From Streptomyces fildesensis (GTDB lineage: Bacteria > Actinomycetota > Actinomycetes > Streptomycetales > Streptomycetaceae), in contig NZ_JAAIKO010000061.1 of assembly GCF_016107395.1 (NCBI RefSeq), forward strand, positions 1-36,252: DNA of 36,252 nucleotides, in the 5' to 3' direction. A program made the translations under genes and the position numbers. How positions within the stretch are numbered: position 1 is the first letter of the stretch; every line of letters starts with the position of its first letter. The notes below the pieces were generated by a model. The model did no database searches. It was not told the DNA's origin and was given only the letters and a program-made list of their open reading frames with translations. Shown here piece after piece: positions 30,583 to 36,252 of this stretch.

Positions 30583-31779
30583 TCAGAAGGCGCCGATGCC
30601 GTTGGGGGTGCCCAGGCCGGTGGGGCCGTCCCAGCCGGTACGGGCGTTGCACCACTGAACGGTCGGGCACGTGCCGTTGCTTCCGGAGGTGACGTCCCAC
30701 AGCGAGGCGGAGTGGGTGTAGGGGTAGTTGTTGTCGATCGAGCCTGTGTTGCCGGCGAGCGCGTACACCGAGCCGATGACCGGGGCGGAGACGCTGGTGC
30801 CGCCGAAGACCATCCAGCCGGAACTACCCTGGTAGGCGGTGCTGTCATAGACCGCGACACCGGTGGAGGGGTTGGCGACCGCGGAGACGTCGGCCTCGGC
30901 CCGCTTGGCGCAGCCGGTGCCGAATGAGGCGGCTCCGGTGAGTGCGGTGTTGTAGGCGGAGCAGCCGCTGCCCGCGCCACTCCAGGCGGTCTCGGTCCAG
31001 CCGCGCGCGTTGGAGGCGGTGTTGAGGGTGGTGCCGCCGACGGCGGTTACATAATGCGAGGAAGCCGGGTAGCTCGCACCGTATCCGCTGTCGCCGGAGC
31101 TGGCCGTGACGGCTATGCCCGGGTGGTTGTAGTAGGTCCCGTAGTTGGCGTCCGAGGCGTCGGAGCCGCCGTAGCTGTTGCTGATCGCCACGACGCCGGG
31201 AGTTGCGGCGGCGCGGTTCACGGCCGCACCCAGGTTGGCGAAGGACGCGGACTTGGCTTCGACGAGCAGGATGTGGCAGTTCGGGCAGATGGCGGACACC
31301 ATGTCGATGTCGAGGGAGATCTCCTGGGCCCAACCACCGTCCTTGCGGGGGTAGGCGGTGCCACCGTTCTGATCGATCTTCTTGAAGCAGCCGTTGGCGG
31401 TGGTGCAGGCCGGAAGTCCGAACTGGCTGCGGTAGACCGCGAGATCGGCCTCGGCGGTCGGGTCGTCGTAGGCATCGACGATCGCCACTGTGCGGCCCGC
31501 ACCAGCCGTTGCTGACGGTAGCGCGTAGGCCGCCTGGAGGCTGGCGGGCCCATACCCTGACGGGGTGGCGTTGGGCGATATCGTCTTGGCCGGGGCGATG
31601 TCGGTTCGGAGGATCGCCTTGCAGGAGGCGAAGCCGGCCTGGGCGGTGGCACAGGAATGGGCCGTGGCCTGTGCGGGCAGCGCCACGGTCTGCGAGGCTT
31701 GGGCGGTGCCAAGGACCATGAGCGGGATTGCCGCCATGGCCATGACACCTACGCCGACGAGCCTTGCGCGGAGTTGCAT
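30583..31779 (-). CDS. Secreted S53-type (sedolisin-like) peptidase
   Basis: This 398-aa exported serine-carboxyl peptidase has a signal peptide at about 1-29 (ending GTAQAS). The catalytic residues match sedolisin: Glu153 and Asp157 in QEISLD (ExxxD), oxyanion Asp230 in SSGDSGYG, and Ser329 in GGTSVSAP. Only about 45-60 residues lie between the signal peptide and the catalytic fold, much less than the roughly 180-residue propeptide of classic kumamolisins. Several Cys pairs suggest disulfides. Its likely job is extracellular protein breakdown. The ATG at 31779 has GAGGAGAAC upstream. Confidence 0.92.
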   Translation of the reverse strand: MQLRARLVGVGVMAMAAIPLMVLGTAQASQTVALPAQATAHSCATAQAGFASCKAILRTDIAPAKTISPNATPSGYGPASLQAAYALPSATAGAGRTVAIVDAYDDPTAEADLAVYRSQFGLPACTTANGCFKKIDQNGGTAYPRKDGGWAQEISLDIDMVSAICPNCHILLVEAKSASFANLGAAVNRAAATPGVVAISNSYGGSDASDANYGTYYNHPGIAVTASSGDSGYGASYPASSHYVTAVGGTTLNTASNARGWTETAWSGAGSGCSAYNTALTGAASFGTGCAKRAEADVSAVANPSTGVAVYDSTAYQGSSGWMVFGGTSVSAPVIGSVYALAGNTGSIDNNYPYTHSASLWDVTSGSNGTCPTVQWCNARTGWDGPTGLGTPNGIGAF

Positions 31780-31982
31780 GTCGTTCTCCTCGGATAGTGG
31801 TCGAACGGGTTCTCGACCTCGGCAGGCGATCGGCTCCTTGTCGGGGAGATCGTGTCTGCCGCCGTCTGGCGCTCTTTGATGACTGCCTCCGCGTCACAGC
31901 CAGGAGGAAGGCTGTGTCCGCCGTGAGCCCCGGCAGGGATCGGCTGCTGAGGCGATGGGCTGTGGGGCCGAAGAAGCCGCTG

Positions 31983-32885
31983 TCAGGGGAGAGTGGCGAA
32001 CGAGGCCAGGAACGCCCGGGCGGCGGGGGAGTCGAGCCGGTAGGCGACATTGGTCGCGTAGCACGGTGAGTCGCCGGTGATTGTTGTCGCTGCCAGCACG
32101 AGCCTGCCGCCGAGAACGGCGAAGTTCGGGCCGCCGGAGTCGCCGTAGCAGGCACCGCCGTTGCCCTGTGGTTCCGTCATCGCCAGGCGGACCCAGGACG
32201 GATTGAGAGCGTCGAAGGTGACGGGTGCTTTCATGCGGACGCCGCCACCGGGATGCGACTGTCCGCCCGGACCGCGGGCCGCCTCTTCGGTGCCGTAACC
32301 GGCCACCACGAACGCGGTGGAGTGCAATCGCCGGGACCCCAGAGCGCTCAACTCCCCGGCGCCGGGCAGTGTGGCAGGGGTGAACGACCACCGGGCGGCC
32401 ATCGAGACGGCCGGTACCTGGATCACGGCGATGTCGTGCGGGTCGGAGGACGGGCCGGGATAGGCCGGGTCTGTGTGGGCGGTGCCTTCGATCCCCACGG
32501 CTGTGGCGACGGCCGACGGGTTGCCGGGGTGGGCCCTGGCGGCGGAATCGAGAGCGGACTGCACGTCCTGATCGAGGGAGACAAAGAACTGCACGCCCGC
32601 GGGCCAGTCCGTGGTGCAGTGTCCCGCCGTGACGAACGTGTCGCGATCCACCATCGTGCCGGAGCACACCCAGTCCACTCTGTCGGGCGTCTCGGGATCC
32701 GCGTCGTCGTCCCACTGCGCGATCAGCGCCCCGACTTCGGTCCGCTCCGGCGCGGGCGTCGCGTTGTACGAGTTGATGGCGGCGGCGGGGAGCGCCGCGG
32801 CGAAGACCATCCCCGCGGCGGTGGCAAGGGCAGCCGCACTTGCGCCGTAACGTCGCAGTGCGGTCGCCGTGTTCCAGAACGTCAC
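31983..32885 (-). CDS. Secreted trypsin-like serine protease (S1)
   Basis: This exported protease is 300 aa. The signal peptide is at about 1-36 (ALATAAGMVFAAALPAAA). The triad is His89 in TAGHC, Asp151 in DPHDIAVIQV and Ser250 in YGDSGGPNF. Cys pairs around 74/90 and 246/275 fit S1 disulfides. The GTG at 32885 is chosen, with GGGAG 6 bases upstream; the earlier open frame is not coding. It lies in the same orientation as the S53 gene, about 200 bases upstream of it. The specificity pocket cannot be assigned confidently. Confidence 0.9.
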   Translation of the reverse strand: MTFWNTATALRRYGASAAALATAAGMVFAAALPAAAINSYNATPAPERTEVGALIAQWDDDADPETPDRVDWVCSGTMVDRDTFVTAGHCTTDWPAGVQFFVSLDQDVQSALDSAARAHPGNPSAVATAVGIEGTAHTDPAYPGPSSDPHDIAVIQVPAVSMAARWSFTPATLPGAGELSALGSRRLHSTAFVVAGYGTEEAARGPGGQSHPGGGVRMKAPVTFDALNPSWVRLAMTEPQGNGGACYGDSGGPNFAVLGGRLVLAATTITGDSPCYATNVAYRLDSPAARAFLASFATLP

Positions 32886-33342
32886 GATCAGCTCCCTCAG
32901 GGCAGCCGCCGGCACCCCGGCGGCATCACAGACCACGCGTACCGAACTCCGCCGGACCCCGTCCGACGACTCCGTCAACCCAGCCGGCTGAGAGTTGCCG
33001 GCCGGTTGGACGCGTGCAGTGTGATGGTCTTCGAGGACCAGCGCAAGGTGCCACATAAAACCTGCCAAAAGCCGCGCATGCCCCGCCAATTGGGTATTCC
33101 CACCAAGCGCGGCGGCGCACGGTCGATCCCACGAGCGCGTTCCGTTGCCGGGGGTGCTGGGAGGTCATCCGCGCGAGAGTGCGCCGCTCGGCATAGGCGT
33201 TCCCACCTCCATCGCCGGCAGACCTCACGCAACCGTGAATTCGCCGCACAGCGGTTTGCTGGGCCTTCCGACCTCACGGGAGTCGACGCTAATGGGGTGC
33301 TTCGGGTCGGTTCGTAGGCGGGCTGACGGGCACGGGCGCTGG
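32886..33342. other. Intergenic, no gene recognised
   Basis: This 457-base stretch separates the S1 and M43 protease genes. Frames on both strands here have Arg/Pro-rich products and no family motifs. It should hold the promoter of the S1 protease, but I cannot place -10 or -35 elements with confidence. Confidence 0.5.
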
Positions 33343-33381
33343 AAGGACCAGCTCGGGGCTTCATCCCCCGGGCTGGTCCTT
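33343..33381 (-). terminator. Terminator after the M43 metalloprotease gene
   Basis: The 16-base arms (33343-33358 and 33366-33381) pair around a 7-base loop, with one imperfect pair. It lies 57 bases beyond the minus-strand stop at 33438. Confidence 0.75.
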
Positions 33382-33437
33382 CGCGCTGCTACTTCGCGGT
33401 TGTTTCCTGGCAGTGGGTCGGGTGCGTGCGGAGGTCG

Positions 33438-34442
33438 TCAGCCGGCGCGGTAGGCGGTCCAGGAGTCGGTCATGCGCTGCACCTGGCCCGCGGTGAACTG
33501 GTACATGCAGGGGTCGTAGGTGTAGTCCATGAAGTTGTGGATGGGGTCGGCGCCGGGCTTGTTCGCGCAGGTGTCGCGGCCCGTCGGACACTGATAGGCG
33601 GCACTCTTCTCCGCCGGGGTGTCGGAGACGTAGTCGCCGTTGCCGTTACAGCCGCCCTGGAAGGTGTGGTAGAGCCCGAACCAGTGGCCGACCTCGTGGG
33701 TGGCGGTATCGCCCTCGTTGTAGTTGGTGGCCGAGCCGCCGGGCAGGGAGGTGTCGAGGATGACGACACCGTCGTCCTTGGGGTTGGACTTGTAGGAGCT
33801 GGGGAACGTCGCCCAGCCGAGCAGGCTCTGGCCGAGGCTGGCCGTGTAGAGATTGAGGGCGTTGGCGCCGCCCTTGCGCAGGGTTGTCTTCATGGATTTC
33901 TCGGCTGACGAGCCGGGTGTGAGGCCGTTGTACCAGCCGGCGTTGTCGGTGTAGTCCGTGCCGGCGAGTGAGAACTGGAACGGAGTCGCCGCGTTGCCGG
34001 TGCCCTGGCCGCTGTAGGCGGCGTTGAGGACCGACATCTGTCGGCTGATGTCGGTCGAGGAGAGGTTGCCGGCAGCACCGCTGTGGATGACGTGGACGTA
34101 GACCGGGACGGTGGTGGCGGCCAGGGCAGCCGGGGCGAGATTGCGGCCTTGGGCGCGCAGAGCGGTGACGCGCTGTTGAAGCGCTGTGTCCATGGCCTTG
34201 GCCTGGGCGTCGGTCAGTTCAGCTGGCTCGTGCCCGGTGGCGCCTTTCATCTTGCGGGCGGCGGCGTCGCTCTGGTTGTCCGTCGAACAAGCCGTGGCGG
34301 CGGCCGGGTGAGCGGCAGCAGCTGTCACCGTGCCGGCTACGCCGGGCAGCGGCAGCAGCGCAAGGGCACCGATCGCGGCAGCGGCACCGAGCAGACGGTT
34401 GTTGGACGGGTGGAGACGGGGGGAGCGGGGCAGGCGGCGCAT
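33438..34442 (-). CDS. Secreted M43-type zinc metalloprotease
   Basis: This 334-aa exported metzincin of the pappalysin/ulilysin group has a signal peptide at about 1-43 and a propeptide-like stretch to about 110. The catalytic HEVGHWFGLYH gives zinc ligands His249, His253 and His259 with Glu250. A Met-turn follows at Met305 in NFMDYTYDPCM. Family members cleave a variety of extracellular proteins. Cys residues near 265, 285, 292 and 312 probably form disulfides. The ATG at 34442 has GAGGAG 7 bases upstream, better than earlier in-frame starts. Confidence 0.93.
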   Translation of the reverse strand: MRRLPRSPRLHPSNNRLLGAAAAIGALALLPLPGVAGTVTAAAAHPAAATACSTDNQSDAAARKMKGATGHEPAELTDAQAKAMDTALQQRVTALRAQGRNLAPAALAATTVPVYVHVIHSGAAGNLSSTDISRQMSVLNAAYSGQGTGNAATPFQFSLAGTDYTDNAGWYNGLTPGSSAEKSMKTTLRKGGANALNLYTASLGQSLLGWATFPSSYKSNPKDDGVVILDTSLPGGSATNYNEGDTATHEVGHWFGLYHTFQGGCNGNGDYVSDTPAEKSAAYQCPTGRDTCANKPGADPIHNFMDYTYDPCMYQFTAGQVQRMTDSWTAYRAG

Positions 34443-34768
34443 GGGCACTCCTCGCTGCGAACTCGGCGGGGAGGAACTTCCTCTCCGCCGCGGGGAGGCT
34501 ATGGCCACTTGTCATGTCTGCGGCAGATCCGAACTGGCCGAGTCGATTGTGCGGGCAAATCGGGCGCGGATCGCAAGAAGTGCGGCGTGGGGCCGGTTGC
34601 CGTGTCCCGATACGGGTGCCAGTGCGCAGCATGCGGCCCGCCGATTGATGTTCCGTTAACAGGCCAGGGCAGCCGAATTAACGAGCCACGGTGACTGAAA
34701 ATGGTGTTTCATCGACCCGAAAACCGGTACGCGGCCTGCCGGGCAGGGTGGGCGGCAGCGGCGGACGC
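34443..34768. other. Intergenic, promoter region of the M43 protease
   Basis: I see no coding sequence in this 326-base stretch. Around 34655-34690 it is AT-richer (for example GTTAACAGGCC and GAATTAACGAG), which could hold the promoter. Confidence 0.45.
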
Positions 34769-34810
34769 CATGGGAGGGCCTGTCCGTGTACTCGGACAGG
34801 CCCTCCCATG
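34769..34810 (-). terminator. Strong 18-bp terminator after the surface-protein gene
   Basis: The arms 34769-34786 and 34793-34810 are perfectly complementary around a 6-base loop. The hairpin lies 30 bases beyond the minus-strand stop at 34840. Confidence 0.9.
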
Positions 34811-34839
34811 CGCGCAGCTAGCTGCCCGTTGGTCCGAGG

Positions 34840-35526
34840 TCAGTTGTGCTGTCCCTTGCGACGGCGCATCGCGAGGGCCGTGCCGCCGCCGAGCAGCAGC
34901 ACGGCAGCGAAGGTCAGGCCGCCGACGGAAGCGCCGGTCGACGCAAGGGTGCCGTCACCAGTGGTGTCGGAGGCGGTGGGGGAGGCGGCGGGGGAGCCCG
35001 TGGTCGGAGCCGAGGTCGGGGCCTGGGTCCCGGAGGAGGGCGACGTGCTCGGACTTCCCGAACCGGTGGGAGTGCCCGTGGGAGTGCCGGTGGACCCCGG
35101 TCCGCCCGACGTGCCGCTCTCCTCGCAGTTGGTCCAGAAGACCTTGTGCTTGGCTTTGCCGTGCTCCCCGTTGAAGTTCCAGATGAGCTTGTAGTGGCCG
35201 TTCGGCAGGCTCAGGTCCCCGGTGCGTCCGTGGCCTTTGCTGTCGAGGGTGATTGCTCCGGTCTTCGCCTCTTGGTTCTTGCCGGTGGGCGGTATTTCGA
35301 CGATCTTCCAGTCGGCCTGCTGCAGGCCGTCGAAGAAGAACGCGTCGAGGTAGAAGGCGCAGACGTGAGGCTCGTTCTTGACGAGATCCTCGCCGGTCTT
35401 GGCATCGTGGATCTTGATGGTGCCGTTGTCGCCGGGGGCGGCGGCGAAGGCGCCCGGGGCAAGCAGCAGGGAAGCTGCAGCGACCGCGGTCGCTGCAGCT
35501 GCCAGGTGAAGAGTGCGCATGGGCAT
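34840..35526 (-). CDS. LAxTG-anchored cell-wall surface protein
   Basis: This 228-aa exported protein has a signal peptide at about 1-28 (LLLAPGAFA) and a compact domain of about 100 residues with two cysteines (HVCAFYLDAFFFDG and FWTNCEESG) that could form a disulfide. A Ser/Thr/Pro/Gly wall-spanning stretch follows. At the C-terminus are LASTG, a hydrophobic helix and RRRKGQ. LAxTG is the motif used by class E sortases, as on long chaplins of Streptomyces. The ATG at 35526 is chosen (AGG 5 bases upstream); ATG 35520 is possible. The domain's ligand is unknown. No sortase gene lies in the window. Confidence 0.85.
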   Translation of the reverse strand: MPMRTLHLAAAATAVAAASLLLAPGAFAAAPGDNGTIKIHDAKTGEDLVKNEPHVCAFYLDAFFFDGLQQADWKIVEIPPTGKNQEAKTGAITLDSKGHGRTGDLSLPNGHYKLIWNFNGEHGKAKHKVFWTNCEESGTSGGPGSTGTPTGTPTGSGSPSTSPSSGTQAPTSAPTTGSPAASPTASDTTGDGTLASTGASVGGLTFAAVLLLGGGTALAMRRRKGQHN

Positions 35527-36252
35527 ACCAACCTGAAGGTGGGGTGGAGCGGGGGGAGATGGCCAGAATGGGCGCACTCGATCCGTGCGTCAAGGAGAAT
35601 GGCGCCAGGTATATCCCGTTACAGCGCCCATGTCCTGATCGTCAACGGTAACGATCCAGCCATGGCGGAATGGTGTGGTCCGGACCATCTCATCGGTGCC
35701 GTCTCCCACAGCCGACTGGGCGCTGGGCAGGGGCGGGTTGGCATTCCGCGATGTCGTGGACAGTGGTTCCAGTTCGTTCGGTGGGTCCCGGTCTCTCCTT
35801 GTTGGCAGACGGTAGCGTGTAGCGCCCATTCGTGCCGACCTTGGCAACCTGACACTCCGTAAAAGAGGGCACTCGCCCCCTGCGCGGGACGCCACACGCC
35901 CAAGCTGGGCCCGCGCCTTCGAGTGTTCCCAAGGGCACCCATCCTCACGGCACGTAAAACCGCCCGCCTGCGCACCCTCCAGCCACTCACCGAAGAGCAC
36001 GGCGGCCGGTAGGCCGCACATTCCCGTCGACGAACTGCACGCCCTGCGCTCCGAGGCCGTCACGGACCCTTCCCTGCCCGGCCGGGGACTTTCTGCGTTG
36101 GGCCGGTGCCGCGGGCGCGACCGTGGCACCGGCCGGCTCCGGCATGCTCCTGCCCCCGAGCACCCTGCGTCGCCTCGGCGCCAAGTGGCCGTACGGGGGT
36201 CACGTCCGGGGTGGTGGTGTATGGGTTCCACCTGATCAGGGGGTTTGCGCCT
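35527..36252. other. No recognisable gene to the window end
   Basis: This 726-base stretch has only long minus-strand frames of Arg/Pro/Ser-rich composition, and short plus-strand pieces near 36030-36200 (an LLPPSTLRRLG-like segment) that change frame. It may hold a decayed gene. A GATCGT/ACGATC inverted repeat (35637-35656) is the only neat site. Confidence 0.4.
35637..35656. promoter_or_regulatory. Inverted repeat GATCGT-N8-ACGATC, candidate operator
   Basis: Perfect 6-base half-sites are separated by 8 bases, about 110 bases upstream of the LAxTG protein's start. The regulator is unknown. Confidence 0.3.

Noticed and set aside
1..36252. CRISPR arrays, rRNA genes or complete tRNA genes
   Set aside because: No regularly spaced repeats, rRNA signature or full cloverleaf could be seen.

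Overview
The window is high-GC actinomycete DNA, most likely from Streptomyces or a close relative. Signs of this are frequent GTG and TTG starts, strong third-position GC bias, a DUF6215 protein, an LAxTG surface protein, many secreted proteases, and GC-rich hairpin terminators without U-tracts. The mix of working genes, at least five gene remnants and an insertion sequence suggests an accessory region such as a chromosome arm. This placement is inferred; no species marker is present.

Positions 1-8.8 kb are a mosaic. They hold a hypothetical gene, a lipoprotein whose HNH-like domain is cut short, and a PucR-type regulator divergent from a ferredoxin reductase/acyl-CoA desaturase operon. A DUF6215 membrane protein, a glycosidase C-terminal fragment, a methyltransferase with an apparently leaderless start, a frameshifted DNA-binding gene and a universal-stress-protein remnant follow.

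Positions 8.9-25.7 kb form a coherent low-oxygen island. It contains adhE (acetyl-CoA to ethanol), two small membrane proteins, a DUF2231 membrane protein, a PAS-PAS-PP2C-ATPase signalling gene split by an IS3-type element, a flavodoxin, a GNAT/ADP-forming acyl-CoA synthetase fusion, pyruvate formate-lyase with its activase (pflBA), a tandem universal stress protein, a decayed metallo-beta-lactamase gene and a NarL/LuxR regulator. Dyad boxes sharing the core GTTCGGCCC lie in the pflB/acyl-CoA synthetase promoter region (three), before the small membrane gene at 23866 (two) and, more degenerate, upstream of adhE (one or two). They resemble DosR/DevR (Streptomyces OsdR) sites. Together the genes could turn pyruvate into acetyl-CoA plus formate, then acetyl-CoA into ethanol for redox balance or acetate for ATP. 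The genus is usually described as obligately aerobic, so this is the most notable system here.

Positions 25.7-36.25 kb concern the envelope and secretion. A polysaccharide deacetylase/glycosyltransferase and its membrane partner are followed by an ECF sigma factor with an overlapping membrane-anchored partner, three secreted proteases (S53, trypsin-like S1, M43) and an LAxTG-anchored surface protein. The last 0.7 kb has no recognisable gene.
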